A stretch of DNA of 64,000 nucleotides from assembly GCF_003012815.1 (NCBI RefSeq), contig NZ_PXYJ01000001.1, positions 806,001-870,000 on the forward strand, in the 5' to 3' direction. Each line of letters begins with the position of its first letter. Position 1 is the first letter of the stretch. A program made the translations under genes and the position numbers. Below the pieces are notes generated by a model that was not told where the DNA came from, did no database searches, and saw only the letters and a list, made by a program, of their open reading frames with translations. The DNA is from Allosphingosinicella vermicomposti. GTDB taxonomy: Bacteria; Pseudomonadota; Alphaproteobacteria; Sphingomonadales; Sphingomonadaceae. Below are positions 52,045-62,424 of this stretch, in pieces.

Positions 52045-53268
52045 ATGCCAGAATCCAAGTCGCCGCTTTTCATTTTCTCTCCGCGTCACGGCGCTGATCT
52101 TGTGCGGATGAGCGAAGGCGCCGGTTGGCGACCCGTCCTTGCCGAAGATATCGAAAGCAGCCCGGATACGTTCAGGCGCTCCGGCGCGTGGGTCATCGTC
52201 ATCGACGCGCGCGATGCCATGGGGCCCGCGCGCAAGGCTGTTGTGGCCCTTGCCGAGATTGCGGAGAAGGAGCGCAGTGCAATTCTCCTCATCCTCCCCG
52301 CCGAATGCGATCATCTGCCCTGGTTCCGGCGTAACGGCGTCACGCATTTCATCTTCGCGCCGTTCGAGACACGCAATTTTGTCGAGGCCGTCCATTTCGC
52401 CGCGCGCTTTGCCGAACAGGTTTCCGGTGGCCGCCGCCGTGGTCTTCGCGGCCGCAAGAGCCCCGCTGCGCTTTTCCTTACCGACAGCAAGCGCAAACGG
52501 CGCCGCAAGCGGCTGGAAATCGATCTCAAGCCCGCACTCGAACGCGATGAAATTCATATTCTTTTCCAGCCGCAAGTTTCCATTGCCACCGGCAAGATCG
52601 TCGGCGTGGAAGCGCTGGCCCGCTGGCACCATCCGGAATTAGGCGAAGTCGGCGCTGAGGCCCTGTTCGACGCGGCCGAGCACTCCGACCTCAACCTTGA
52701 ATTGTCCCGCCACGTTCATGCCAAGGCACTGCGGGAAGTGGCCGCTTGGCCAGCGCTCCTTTCGAACCTTCGCGTGTCGCTCAACATCACGGCGGGGGAC
52801 ATCATGGCGCCGGGTTTCGTGCGCAATTTCCTCGCGCTGATCGACGCATCCGGCGCACCGCGCGCGCGCGTCACCGTGGAGGTCACCGAGAGCGGCCTGA
52901 TGCACAATCTCGACACCGCCTCCTCCTTGCTCGGCCAGCTTCGCGAGGCGGGCCTTTGTGTCGCGATCGATGATTTCGGCACCGGTTATTCGAGTCTTGC
53001 TTATCTCAAGATACTGCCGCTCGATTACCTCAAGATCGACAAGCGCATGTCGGTCGATATCCTGGGATCGACCCGCGACAGCGTCGTCGTCCGCAGCGTC
53101 ATCGATATGGCCCGCTCCCTCGATCTCGCCGTTGTCGCGGAAGGGGTGGAAACGCAGGAGCAGCTCGATCTTCTGGCAGCGGAAGGTTGCACCTATTCAC
53201 AGGGCTTCCTCCATTCGCCGCCGATCAACAGCGCCGCTTTGCAAGATTTGGTCGCTGCACGGAATTAG
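52045..53268 (+). CDS. EAL-domain c-di-GMP phosphodiesterase with receiver-like N-terminus
   Basis: A 407-aa cytosolic protein. Residues ~8-130 look like a degenerate receiver-type fold (WVIVIDARDAMGPARKAVVA, ILLILPAECDHLPWFRRNGV). A very basic linker, SKRKRRRKR, leads to an EAL domain with all catalytic patterns: GVEALARW, SLNITAG, VEVTES, AIDDFGTGYSS, LKIDKRM, AEGVETQEQ and YSQGFLHSP. It should hydrolyse c-di-GMP. There is no GGDEF domain. Related proteins often carry a GGDEF where the basic linker is here. GGGGAAG precedes the ATG. Confidence 0.92.
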   Translation: MPESKSPLFIFSPRHGADLVRMSEGAGWRPVLAEDIESSPDTFRRSGAWVIVIDARDAMGPARKAVVALAEIAEKERSAILLILPAECDHLPWFRRNGVTHFIFAPFETRNFVEAVHFAARFAEQVSGGRRRGLRGRKSPAALFLTDSKRKRRRKRLEIDLKPALERDEIHILFQPQVSIATGKIVGVEALARWHHPELGEVGAEALFDAAEHSDLNLELSRHVHAKALREVAAWPALLSNLRVSLNITAGDIMAPGFVRNFLALIDASGAPRARVTVEVTESGLMHNLDTASSLLGQLREAGLCVAIDDFGTGYSSLAYLKILPLDYLKIDKRMSVDILGSTRDSVVVRSVIDMARSLDLAVVAEGVETQEQLDLLAAEGCTYSQGFLHSPPINSAALQDLVAARN

Positions 53269-53290
53269 CGCTCCAGCCTTAGCCGGAACG

Positions 53291-56200
53291 TCACCCCAAA
53301 ATCTTCGCCAACCCCTTCGATAGCTGCACCGCACCATTGATCCGCGCTTGCGGGTCCGGCCAGTTGCGGGTGATGACGAGCTTTGAATCCGGTCGCAATT
53401 TTGCTGTACCCTTCAGACGCTGCACATAGGCGATGAGCCCTTGAAGGTCGGGAAATTCGTCATTCTGGAACGAGACAAGCGCGCCCTTCGGCCCAACATC
53501 GAGCTTCACGATGCACGCCTTGCGGCAATTATTCTTCGTCTCGATGATCTTGAGGAGATTATCCGTTGCCTCCGGGAGCTTGCCGAAGCGGTCGATCAGC
53601 TCCGCCGCGAATTCCTCGATCTCCGCGCGAGTCTCAAGTTCGTTCATGCGGCGATAGAGGCCCATGCGAAGGTCGAGGTCCGGCACATAAGTGTCCGGGA
53701 TCATGATCGGCGCATCGACGGTGATCTGGGGCGAGAATTCCTCCTGCCGCGCTTCCAGGCCTACGTCGCCCGCTTTGGCCGCGACGATCGCATCTTCCAG
53801 CATCGACTGGTAAAGCTCGAAGCCCACTTCCTTGATGTGCCCCGATTGCTCGTCGCCGAGCAGATTGCCCGCGCCCCGTATGTCGAGATCGTGACTGGCA
53901 AGCTGGAAGCCCGCGCCCAAGCTGTCGAGATTGGCGAGCACCTGCAGGCGCTTGTCCGCATTTTCGGTGACGGTGCGCGTCTCGGGCGTCGTGAAATAGG
54001 CGTAGGCGCGCGTCTTTGCCCGTCCTACGCGCCCCCGCAGCTGATAGAGCTGGGCAAGGCCGAAGCGATCGGCGCGGTGCATGATGAGCGTGTTCGCCGT
54101 CGGGATGTCGATCCCGCTCTCGATGATGGTGGTCGACAGCAGCACCTCATATTTCCGATCGTAGAAAGCGGACATCCGCTCTTCCACTTCCGTTGCCGAC
54201 ATCTGTCCGTGCGCGACGACGTAGCGCACCTCCGGCACTTCGTTGCGCAGAAACTCCTCGATGTCCGGAAGGTCCGCGATACGCGGCACGACAAAATAGC
54301 TCTGCCCGCCGCGATAATGTTCGCGCAGCAGCGCCTCGCGCAGCACCACCGGATCCCAGGGCATAACATAGGTGCGCACGGCCAGGCGATCGACCGGCGG
54401 AGTCTGGATGACGGAAAGCTCGCGCAGCCCCGACATCGCCATCTGCAGCGTGCGCGGGATCGGCGTCGCGGTGAGCGTCAGGACGTGAACGTCCGCCCGC
54501 ATCGCCTTCAGCCTTTCCTTGTGCGTCACGCCGAAGCGTTGTTCCTCGTCAACGATGACGAGGCCCAGTTTTTTGAATTCCACACCCTTGGCGAGCAGGG
54601 CGTGGGTGCCGATGACGATATCCGTATGTCCTTCGGCCAGCCGCTCCTTAGTGAGCTTCGCTTCGGCGGCGGGAACAAGCCGAGACAGACGGCCGATCTC
54701 CACCGGGAAACCCTGAAACCGCTCCTGGAAGCTGTTATAATGCTGACGGGCGAGGAGGGTGGTCGGGCAGACGAGCGCAACCTGATAGCCCGCCATCGCC
54801 GCCACGAAAGCTGCGCGCAGGGCCACCTCGGTCTTGCCGAAGCCGACATCCCCGCAGACCAAACGGTCCATTGGCCGCCCGGCGCCTAAATCCTCGATCA
54901 CGTCCGCAATGGCGCGGTCCTGATCCTCGGTTTCCTCATAAGGGAAGCGGTCGACGAAGGCGGCATAGCTTGTGTCGGGTTCCGCCACCACGCCGGGACG
55001 GAGCGCGCGTTCTGCGGCGGTCTTGATGAGCTCGTTCGCAATCTCGCGAATCCGCTCCTTCATCCGCGCCTTGCGCCGCTGCCAGGCCTCGCCGCCTAAT
55101 TTGTCGAGGCTGACGCCTTCCTCACCGCTGCCGTAGCGGGAGAGGACGTCGATATTCTCGACCGGCACGTAGAGCTTGTCGCCGCCCGCATATTCGAGCG
55201 CGACGCAATCGTGCGGGGACGTGCCGACCGGGATCTGCGTCAGCCCCTCATAGCGTCCAATGCCATGGTCGGCGTGCACGACAAGATCGCCGGGGCTAAG
55301 CGTCGCGAGCTCAGACAGAAAGGCGTCCGCGCTCTTCTTCCGCTTGCGCCGCCGGACGAGACGGTCGCCGAGCATGTCCTGCTCGGTGAGAAGCGCCACA
55401 TCCTTGGTCGTGAAACCATGGTCCAACTGGACGACGGTCAGCGCGACCTGATTCTTCGCTGCGGCGCCCAGCGCCTCCTGCCAGCCATCGGTCTCGACCG
55501 TCTTGGTCAGGCCATGATCGGCGAGCAGGCCTTTCAAGCGCTCCCGCGCGCCGCTCGTATAGCTGGCGAGGACAACCTTCTTTCCCGCCCGACGAAGCGC
55601 GGTCACATGCTCAACCACTGCTTCATAGACATTGGCATTCTGCGCGCGCTCCGGCGCGAAGTCGCGGGGGCCATCCACTTCGAAGTCGACGACGCTGGAG
55701 CTTTCCGGCTCGTGGAACGGTGTCGCGAGGTGAAGCGGCCGTTCCGCGATCAGTGCCTGCCACTCGTCCCGTGTCAGATAGAGTGTCTTGGGCTCGAGCG
55801 GGCGGTAGCTGCCGGGATCGTTCGACTGCGCGCGCTTGCGGTTTTCGAAATAATCCTCGACCGCCTCGAACCGCGCTTCGGCCGCACCGGCATCGCCCGC
55901 ATCGCGAACCACGATATCCTCGTCGGACAGGTGATCAAAGAGCGTCGCCAGCCTTTCTTCGAACAAGGGCAGCCAATGGTCCAGTCCGGCAAGGCGCCGT
56001 CCTTCCGAAATCGCCTGATAAAGCGGATCGCCGGTCGCGGTCGCCCCGAACAATTCACGGTAGCGCGAGCGGAACCGCTTAATGCTCTCTTCGTCCAGCA
56101 AAGCTTCGGACGCGGGAAGGAGGGTAAAGCCCTCGACCGTCCCCGTCGTCCGCTGCGTCGCCGGATCGAAGCGCCGCACCGTCTCGATCTCGTCGCCGAA

Positions 56201-56752
56201 AAAGTCGAGGCGCAAGGCCTCTTCCTCGCCCGAGGGAAAGAGGTCGACGAGGCCGCCGCGCACCGCATATTCTCCAGCGTCCTGAACGCTTTCGACGCGG
56301 ACATAGCCATTGGCGTTGAGGAGTACAGCTAGCCGGTCCCGGTCGATCCGTTCGCCCGGCGCCAGCCGTGCGACCAACTGCCGGATGCGAAATGGCGTCA
56401 GCGTCCGCTGCGTCGCGGCGTTGACCGTGGTGACGAGCAATTGCGGCTTGTCGCTCTTGCGCTGAAGCGCATGCAGCGCCGCCAGCCGCTCCGAAGACGC
56501 GCGAAGGTAAGGGGAGGAGCGATCGTAGGGAAGGCAGTCCCAGGCCGGGAAGGACAAGGTCTCGAGCTCCGGCGCGAAATAATGCGCCGCATCCACAATC
56601 GCCCGCATCGCCGCTTCATCGGGCGCAATGAACACCGCTCGCCCCTTGGCTGCCCGCGCGAGATCGGCGGCAAGCCAGGGCATGAAGCCGGAAGGCGCAC
56701 CGGCGAGGGTGATCGACGCCTTGGCCGAAAGGATCTTCTTGAGGCCGCTCAT
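53291..56752 (-). CDS. mfd: Transcription-repair coupling factor
   Basis: A 1153-aa Mfd, which removes stalled RNA polymerase and recruits UvrA. The UvrB-like N-terminal part, an RNA polymerase-interaction domain (VHADHGIGRYEGLTQIPVG, YVPVENIDVLSRY), the RecG-like motor (VCGDVGFGKTEVALRAAF, IVDEEQRFGVTHKERLK, TATPIPRTLQMAMSG) and the TRG plus C-terminal domain are all present. ATG at 56752 is chosen; a TTG six codons earlier is less likely. sdhE lies upstream on the same strand and recG is divergent beyond that. Confidence 0.97.
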   Translation of the reverse strand: MSGLKKILSAKASITLAGAPSGFMPWLAADLARAAKGRAVFIAPDEAAMRAIVDAAHYFAPELETLSFPAWDCLPYDRSSPYLRASSERLAALHALQRKSDKPQLLVTTVNAATQRTLTPFRIRQLVARLAPGERIDRDRLAVLLNANGYVRVESVQDAGEYAVRGGLVDLFPSGEEEALRLDFFGDEIETVRRFDPATQRTTGTVEGFTLLPASEALLDEESIKRFRSRYRELFGATATGDPLYQAISEGRRLAGLDHWLPLFEERLATLFDHLSDEDIVVRDAGDAGAAEARFEAVEDYFENRKRAQSNDPGSYRPLEPKTLYLTRDEWQALIAERPLHLATPFHEPESSSVVDFEVDGPRDFAPERAQNANVYEAVVEHVTALRRAGKKVVLASYTSGARERLKGLLADHGLTKTVETDGWQEALGAAAKNQVALTVVQLDHGFTTKDVALLTEQDMLGDRLVRRRKRKKSADAFLSELATLSPGDLVVHADHGIGRYEGLTQIPVGTSPHDCVALEYAGGDKLYVPVENIDVLSRYGSGEEGVSLDKLGGEAWQRRKARMKERIREIANELIKTAAERALRPGVVAEPDTSYAAFVDRFPYEETEDQDRAIADVIEDLGAGRPMDRLVCGDVGFGKTEVALRAAFVAAMAGYQVALVCPTTLLARQHYNSFQERFQGFPVEIGRLSRLVPAAEAKLTKERLAEGHTDIVIGTHALLAKGVEFKKLGLVIVDEEQRFGVTHKERLKAMRADVHVLTLTATPIPRTLQMAMSGLRELSVIQTPPVDRLAVRTYVMPWDPVVLREALLREHYRGGQSYFVVPRIADLPDIEEFLRNEVPEVRYVVAHGQMSATEVEERMSAFYDRKYEVLLSTTIIESGIDIPTANTLIMHRADRFGLAQLYQLRGRVGRAKTRAYAYFTTPETRTVTENADKRLQVLANLDSLGAGFQLASHDLDIRGAGNLLGDEQSGHIKEVGFELYQSMLEDAIVAAKAGDVGLEARQEEFSPQITVDAPIMIPDTYVPDLDLRMGLYRRMNELETRAEIEEFAAELIDRFGKLPEATDNLLKIIETKNNCRKACIVKLDVGPKGALVSFQNDEFPDLQGLIAYVQRLKGTAKLRPDSKLVITRNWPDPQARINGAVQLSKGLAKILG

Positions 56753-56822
56753 GCCCTGCCACCCGCGCAAGAAATCCCTCCCCCATCAAGGCGGAGGGGA
56801 CGAACCGCTTCCGCCACCGCCA

Positions 56823-57092
56823 TCACCGCAAATGCCTGATATAATCGAGGGTCTGGAGCTTCTTCATCATCGGCCCCCCGTAACGCTCCGGAGGCGTCTG
56901 GGTGCCAATCGCCCAGGCCATGATCTCGACATCCTCTTCGCCGAGCAACGTCTCGAACCATTCGATCTCCGCATCGCCCCACGCTTCGTGATGCGCATTG
57001 AAATAGCCGCCGATCAGCAAATCGGCCTCCTTCGTTCCGCGGTGCCAGGCACGAAAGCGCAGGCGTTTCAGGCGGTTGTCGCGGTCCATCAT
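56823..57092 (-). CDS. sdhE: Succinate dehydrogenase assembly factor SdhE
   Basis: An 89-aa member of the SdhE/SDHAF2 (DUF339) family, which helps attach FAD to the succinate dehydrogenase flavoprotein. The signature RAWHRGTKEADLLIGGYF (an RGxxE motif) and WFETLLGEEDVEIMAW are visible. TTGGAG precedes two adjacent ATG codons. It is upstream of mfd with a 70-bp gap and is divergent from recG. This sdhE-mfd-recG neighbourhood is frequent in alphaproteobacteria. Confidence 0.93.
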   Translation of the reverse strand: MMDRDNRLKRLRFRAWHRGTKEADLLIGGYFNAHHEAWGDAEIEWFETLLGEEDVEIMAWAIGTQTPPERYGGPMMKKLQTLDYIRHLR

Positions 57093-57163
57093 GGCTCCAA
57101 TAGGAAAAGAGCCGGCGGGCGCTGGCGGTGCCCGTCGACTTTGATTAGGACACGCATCTAGTC

Positions 57164-59221
57164 ATGCGGCCCGACATACTCAATCCGCTGTTCGCCGAAG
57201 TGGAGGTGCTGAAGGGCATCGGCCCCGGTTTGGCCAAGCCGCTCAAGCGGCTGGGGCTGGAGAAGGTCGCCGATATCCTGTTTCACCTGCCGGTGAGTTG
57301 GATCGAGCGCCGCCGCGTCGCGGAGCTGGACGAAGCCGATGTCGGCTGCATCATCGTCGTCGAGGTGACGCCCGTCGATTACCGCCACAGTGGGGGCAGG
57401 GGGCCGTTCCGCGTCCACGCCAAGGACAACGCGGGCAATTACATTACCCTCACTTATTTCAACAATCCGGGCTGGGCGAAAAAGCAGCTCCCCTTGGGTG
57501 AGCCCAAGATCATCTCCGGCAAGCTCGATCGCTACGGCCAGGAATTGCAGATGGTCCATCCGGACTATGTCCTGCCGCCCGCCGAAGCCGGAACGCTGCC
57601 TCTCCGCGAGCCAGTCTATCCGCTGTCGGAAGGGCTCACGAACAACCGCATGGGTCAGCTTGTGGCGCAGGCGCTCGACCGCTTGCCAAATCTTGGTGAA
57701 TGGATCGAGCCCAGCCTGATGGCGAAACGCGGCTGGCCGGACTGGCAGAAGGCGCTCAATCTCGCCCATCGCGATCCGGAAGCCGACGCCGCCCGCTATC
57801 GCCTCGCTTATGACGAAATCTTCGCCAACCAGTTGGCTTTGAGCCTCGTCCGTGCCTCGTCCCGCAAGCGCAAGGGCATGCCGCTGAAGGGCGACGGGCG
57901 CCTCCGCGCCCTGCTAAATCTGCCTTACGCGCCCACCGGCGCCCAGCGCCGCGCGATGGGCGAGATTGAGGGCGACATGCAGCAGGATATGCCGATGCTC
58001 CGCCTGCTTCAGGGTGACGTCGGCTCCGGCAAGACGCTCGTGGCGCTGGAAGCCCTGCTCATCGCTGTGGAGGCCGGTGCTCAGGGGGCCATGCTCGCCC
58101 CCACCGAAATCCTCGCTCGCCAGCATTTCGAAACCCTTATTCGCCAACTTTCCGGGCTGCCCGTCAACATCGCAATCCTCACCGGCCGCGAGAAGGGCAG
58201 GGCGCGCGACGCGACGCTCATGGCGCTAGCCGACGGTTCGATCCACATCCTCGTCGGCACCCACGCCATCTTCCAGGAAGCGGTGGGCTATAAAAATCTC
58301 GGCCTCGCGGTGGTGGACGAACAGCACCGCTTCGGCGTAGCTCAGCGCATGATGCTCGCGCAAAAGGCCACGCATCCGCCGCATCTTCTCGTCATGACCG
58401 CGACGCCGATCCCGCGCACACTGACGCTCACCCAATATGGCGAGATGGACGTGAGCCGCCTCGACGAAATGCCGCCCGGCCGCCAGCCGATCGAGACCCG
58501 CGTGCTGAGCGTCGACCGTCTCGTCGAAGTCGTCGACGCGCTCGGCCGCCACATGGAAGGCGGCGGGCAAGCCTATTGGGTCTGCCCGCTCGTCGAGGAA
58601 AGCGAAGCCTCCGATCAGGCCGCCGCCGAAGAACGCGCTCGCACGCTGCGCCAGCGCTTCGGCGACCGCGTCGGTCTGGTCCACGGCCGCATGAAGGGGC
58701 CGGAAAAGGATGCGGTCATGGCCGCCTTTCAGCGCGGCGACCTTTCCGTTCTGGTCGCCACAACGGTGATCGAAGTGGGCGTTGACGTGCCCAACGCGAC
58801 GCTGATGATTATCGAAGGCGCCGACCGCTTCGGCCTCGCTCAGCTTCATCAGCTTCGCGGCCGAGTAGGGCGCGGCGACCAGAAATCCATCTGCCTCCTC
58901 CTGCGCGGCAATACGTTAAGCGAAACCGCCCGCGCTCGCCTCGCCCTGATGCGCGAAACCAATGACGGCTTCCGCATCGCCGAAGAAGACCTCCGCCTCC
59001 GCGGCGCGGGCGAAATCCTCGGTACTCGCCAGTCCGGCGAAGCCCAGTTCCGCGTTGCGACGCCCGAATTGTTACAGGAACTTGCCCCCATCGCGGCAGG
59101 AGACGCCCGCCTCCTCATCGACCGCAACGGCGGCCTGAAGGGCGAGCGCGGGCAAGCGGCTCGCAACCTCCTTTATCTCTTCGAGAGGGATGCCGCGGTG
59201 GACCTCATCCGTTCCGGTTAA
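57164..59221 (+). CDS. recG: ATP-dependent DNA helicase RecG
   Basis: A 685-aa helicase that remodels stalled replication forks and recombination intermediates. The wedge (OB) domain is at the N-terminus (FHLPVSWIERRRVAEL onward). Helicase motifs: LLQGDVGSGKTLVALEALL (I), VVDEQHRFGVAQR (II), TATPIPRTLTLTQYGEMDVS (III), TTVIEVGVDVPNATLMI (V) and QLRGRVGRG (VI). The C-terminal TRG region follows. The ATG at 57164 has no strong Shine-Dalgarno. Confidence 0.97.
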   Translation: MRPDILNPLFAEVEVLKGIGPGLAKPLKRLGLEKVADILFHLPVSWIERRRVAELDEADVGCIIVVEVTPVDYRHSGGRGPFRVHAKDNAGNYITLTYFNNPGWAKKQLPLGEPKIISGKLDRYGQELQMVHPDYVLPPAEAGTLPLREPVYPLSEGLTNNRMGQLVAQALDRLPNLGEWIEPSLMAKRGWPDWQKALNLAHRDPEADAARYRLAYDEIFANQLALSLVRASSRKRKGMPLKGDGRLRALLNLPYAPTGAQRRAMGEIEGDMQQDMPMLRLLQGDVGSGKTLVALEALLIAVEAGAQGAMLAPTEILARQHFETLIRQLSGLPVNIAILTGREKGRARDATLMALADGSIHILVGTHAIFQEAVGYKNLGLAVVDEQHRFGVAQRMMLAQKATHPPHLLVMTATPIPRTLTLTQYGEMDVSRLDEMPPGRQPIETRVLSVDRLVEVVDALGRHMEGGGQAYWVCPLVEESEASDQAAAEERARTLRQRFGDRVGLVHGRMKGPEKDAVMAAFQRGDLSVLVATTVIEVGVDVPNATLMIIEGADRFGLAQLHQLRGRVGRGDQKSICLLLRGNTLSETARARLALMRETNDGFRIAEEDLRLRGAGEILGTRQSGEAQFRVATPELLQELAPIAAGDARLLIDRNGGLKGERGQAARNLLYLFERDAAVDLIRSG

Positions 59222-59225
59222 AAAC

Positions 59226-60425
59226 TCAATAACGGAGGTAGGGGCGCCGTTCCTCCGCCCAAGCTTCCTCATCTGCCGCCGTCAACGCATCGAGCCCTGC
59301 GGGTGTCGCGGCCGGATCGTCCACCCATAAGCGCAAAAGCGGGCTGCCGTTGATGACGTCGATGGGGAGCTTCCCGAATTCATATTCGTAAGGAAAGTCG
59401 CGCCAGAGGTCGTAATCCGGGTAGAGGTTGCGGATAGCCTTGAAGGCGAGCGCCTGGATGCGCCACGGCTTGAAGGCGGCGTGATCGTAGAAAGCGCCTT
59501 CGGCATGGATGTGAACACCGCTGCATAAGGTACCGACATGTTTGTGGAATGTCGGTTCGAACCAGCAATCGCGGAGCTTGCAGCCAGTGAGCCATTCGGG
59601 CGCGACGGCCTGCATTTCGGCGATGACGGCGCGGGCGTCTATATCGGGTGCGCCGAACAGTTCGAGCGGACGGGTCGTGCCCCTCCCCTCCGACAATGTA
59701 GCGCCTTCGAGCATCACGGTTCCGGCATAAGCGCGGGCCATGTTGAGGTTAGGCGCATTGGGGCTCGGGTTGATCCAGAGGCGATCCGTCGGCCAGCCGA
59801 AGCCGGGCGCGGCGTCGGGTTCGTACCCTTCCATCCCAATCACCTTATAGGCGACGTCGAGTTTGTAGTGCGCGATGAACCAGAGACCCAATTCGCCGAG
59901 CGTCAGGCCGTGGCGCATCGGCATCGGTCCTGCTCCGACGAAGCTTTCCCAGCCCGGCCGAAGGGTGAGACCTTCGATCGGGCGCCCCGCGGGATTGGGA
60001 CGATCGAGCACCCAGACTTCCTTGCCATGTTCTGCAGCGGCTTCGAGCACGTAGAGCAAGGTGGTGATGAAGGTGTAGATGCGGCAGCCCAGGTCCTGGA
60101 GATCGATGAGGATCACGTCGAACGTGTCCATCATCGCCTCGGTCGGGCGGCGCACTTCGCCATAGAGGCTGAAGATCGGGATGTTATGGACGGGATCCCG
60201 GAAATCCGGCGATTCCACCATATTGTCCTGCTTGTCGCCGCGCAGGCCATGTTGCGGGCCGAAGGCTGCACTGAGCGTCACATCACCCAGCGCCGCCAGC
60301 GCATCGAGACTGTGGGTGAGGTCTTCCGTCACCGAGGCGGGGTGGGCGAGCAGCGCGACGCGCTTGCCCTCGAGCGGAGCGCGGAGGGCTGGATCAGCGA
60401 GGAGGCGGTCGATTCCGAATTTCAT
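59226..60425 (-). CDS. NamZ-like exo-beta-N-acetylmuramidase (DUF1343)
   Basis: A 399-aa DUF1343 protein. Typical segments: GKRVALLAHPASVTEDLTHS, AFGPQHGLRGDKQDNMVES, DLQDLGCRIYTFITTLLYVL, DRPNPAGRPIEG and MLEGATLSEGRGTTRPLELF. In Bacillus, NamZ of this family releases MurNAc from peptidoglycan fragments. No signal peptide is visible, so cytosolic action on imported fragments is plausible here. MurNAc would feed AmgK-MurU (34193-35949). The ATG overlaps the stop of the DOMON-like gene (ATGA). Confidence 0.85.
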   Translation of the reverse strand: MKFGIDRLLADPALRAPLEGKRVALLAHPASVTEDLTHSLDALAALGDVTLSAAFGPQHGLRGDKQDNMVESPDFRDPVHNIPIFSLYGEVRRPTEAMMDTFDVILIDLQDLGCRIYTFITTLLYVLEAAAEHGKEVWVLDRPNPAGRPIEGLTLRPGWESFVGAGPMPMRHGLTLGELGLWFIAHYKLDVAYKVIGMEGYEPDAAPGFGWPTDRLWINPSPNAPNLNMARAYAGTVMLEGATLSEGRGTTRPLELFGAPDIDARAVIAEMQAVAPEWLTGCKLRDCWFEPTFHKHVGTLCSGVHIHAEGAFYDHAAFKPWRIQALAFKAIRNLYPDYDLWRDFPYEYEFGKLPIDVINGSPLLRLWVDDPAATPAGLDALTAADEEAWAEERRPYLRY

Positions 60426-61060
60426 GATGGCATCGCTGCCGGGAGTTCGAGCGCAAAGCAATCCTCATGATGGAAATCCGGCTTTCCCGAGGGGTGTTTC
60501 AGTGCCCAATAGGAAACGCGGTCGTTCTTTTCCTCAATTACGGCCGAGAGGGCGAGATGCCAGGGCTGATCAAGGGGAAGCATGGCGGATTGAAGCTCGA
60601 GCGTGGCGGTGAGCATCAGGAAAGGCGCTTCGAAGCGGTCGAGCGGGCCGATGCTCGAGCTGTGGCCGTCATCGCCCGGGCCCAGCGGTTCGCGGCGCAT
60701 ATAGGTCTGGATCGCCGGATCTCCCACATGATTTTCCGGCGCCATATTCTCACGATAACCGGTGAAATGGTAGCAATTCCAATTGCCGGACGGTGCGAGG
60801 TTGAACTCGCGATAGGCGTTGTCATCGCCGACCCGCAGGAAGGCTTCGAAACAGGTGGTGCGCCAGAGCTCGTCTTTTCGCGCGTGGCTCGTGACGTGAT
60901 GAGGAAAGCGGACAGCGTCGATATTGCCGCTCGCCACGAAACGGAGCGCGATGCGGCGGAGGCCCGATCGAGAGCCGTGGCGGGTTACCTCTACATCGAT
61001 GCCGGTCAGCGGACCGCAGGGTGTATCGGGATGGCATTGGAGAGCGACGCGTTTGGCCAT
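60422..61060 (-). CDS. DOMON-like domain protein
   Basis: A 212-aa protein similar to uncharacterised DOMON-like beta-sandwich proteins of sphingomonads: TTCFEAFLRVGDDNAYREFN, LAPSGNWNCYHFTGYRENMA and HLALSAVIEEKNDRVSYWAL. DOMON domains bind haem or sugars; which applies here is unknown. No signal peptide is evident. Its stop overlaps the start of the NamZ-like gene, so a shared role with muropeptides or sugars is possible (inference). Confidence 0.78.
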   Translation of the reverse strand: MAKRVALQCHPDTPCGPLTGIDVEVTRHGSRSGLRRIALRFVASGNIDAVRFPHHVTSHARKDELWRTTCFEAFLRVGDDNAYREFNLAPSGNWNCYHFTGYRENMAPENHVGDPAIQTYMRREPLGPGDDGHSSSIGPLDRFEAPFLMLTATLELQSAMLPLDQPWHLALSAVIEEKNDRVSYWALKHPSGKPDFHHEDCFALELPAAMPS

Positions 61061-61150
61061 GAGTTCGGATTAAGAGGAGGACTGGGCTTCGGCAAGCTCA
61101 GCCCGAACGGTGTTGGTCGCAAGCGAAGGGCGTGCTAACCGCGCGTCGCT

Positions 61151-62374
61151 ATGACCGAATATAAGTCCGATCTCCTTCGCCTGCTTTCCGAGCGCGGTTA
61201 CATCCATCAGGTTACGGATGCGGAGGGCCTCGATGCGCTCGCCGCGAAGCAGATCATTCCGGCCTATATCGGCTTTGACCCAACCGCGCCCTCGCTCCAC
61301 GTCGGCAGCCTTGTGCAGATCATGATGTTGCGGCGGCTTCAGCAGGCCGGGCACAAACCGATCGTGCTGATGGGCGGCGGCACGGGCAAGATTGGCGATC
61401 CGAGCTTCAAGGACGAAGCCCGCAAGCTGATGACGGATGAGGTGATCGCGGGCAACGTCGCGTCGATCAAGCGCGTGTTCGAGAATTTCCTGACCTTCGG
61501 CGATGGGCCGACGGACGCGGTGATGGCCGACAATGCCGAGTGGCTCGACAAGCTCGAATATATCCCGTTCCTGCGCGACATCGGCCAGCATTTCTCGGTC
61601 AATCGGATGCTGAGCTTCGACAGCGTGAAGCTGCGGCTCGACCGGGAGCAATCGCTCTCCTTCCTCGAATTCAATTACATGATCCTTCAGGCTTACGATT
61701 TTCTGGAGCTGTCGCGACGGGCGGAATGCCGGCTGCAGATGGGCGGATCGGACCAGTGGGGAAATATCGTCAACGGCGTGGAGCTTTCCCGCCGGGTGGA
61801 CGGAACGCATGTGTTCGGGCTTACGACGCCGCTCATCACGACGGCGGACGGCGGCAAGATGGGCAAGACGATGGCGGGCGCGGTGTGGCTCAATGCCGAC
61901 CAGCTTAGTGCGTACGATTACTGGCAATTCTGGCGGAATACGCAGGATGCCGATGTCGGTCGCTTCCTGAAATTGTTTACCGATCTGCCGCTGGACGAAA
62001 TCGCGCGGCTTGAGGCGCTGCAGGGCAGCGAGATCAACGAGGCCAAGAAGGTGCTGGCCGATGCGGCCACGGCGATGTGCCATGGCGAAGATGCCGCTCA
62101 GGAAGCGGCAGAGACCGCGCGCAAGACCTTTGAGGAAGGCGCTGCGGGTGAAGCGTTGCCGACCTTTGCCGTGCCTTCGGGCGAGATCGGAATTCTCGAC
62201 GCGATGGTGGCTTTGGGCCTGTGCGCGTCCAAGGGCGAAGCCAAGCGCCTGATCGCGGGCGGCGGCGCAAAGGTAGATGGCGATAAGGTCGACAGCGAGA
62301 CAGCCGTAGTCGCTGTGAATGGGCCGGTCCGTATTTCCGCCGGTAAGAAGAAGCATGGAATTTTAATACGATAA
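61151..62374 (+). CDS. tyrS: Tyrosyl-tRNA synthetase
   Basis: A 407-aa class I synthetase. The HIGH-type motif is [15 protein letters not shown] and the KMSKS-type motif is [15 protein letters not shown] tyrosine-binding [11 protein letters not shown] is present, and an S4 RNA-binding domain closes the protein ([20 protein letters not shown]). It belongs to the proteobacterial TyrRS type with Gly in the KMSKS loop. It stands alone. Confidence 0.97.
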   Translation: MTEYKSDLLRLLSERGYIHQVTDAEGLDALAAKQIIPAYIGFDPTAPSLHVGSLVQIMMLRRLQQAGHKPIVLMGGGTGKIGDPSFKDEARKLMTDEVIAGNVASIKRVFENFLTFGDGPTDAVMADNAEWLDKLEYIPFLRDIGQHFSVNRMLSFDSVKLRLDREQSLSFLEFNYMILQAYDFLELSRRAECRLQMGGSDQWGNIVNGVELSRRVDGTHVFGLTTPLITTADGGKMGKTMAGAVWLNADQLSAYDYWQFWRNTQDADVGRFLKLFTDLPLDEIARLEALQGSEINEAKKVLADAATAMCHGEDAAQEAAETARKTFEEGAAGEALPTFAVPSGEIGILDAMVALGLCASKGEAKRLIAGGGAKVDGDKVDSETAVVAVNGPVRISAGKKKHGILIR

Positions 62375-62424
62375 CTATTCCGATCGTTATCGGCGGCAGT
62401 CCGGCACTCAATTGGGCCGGCCGG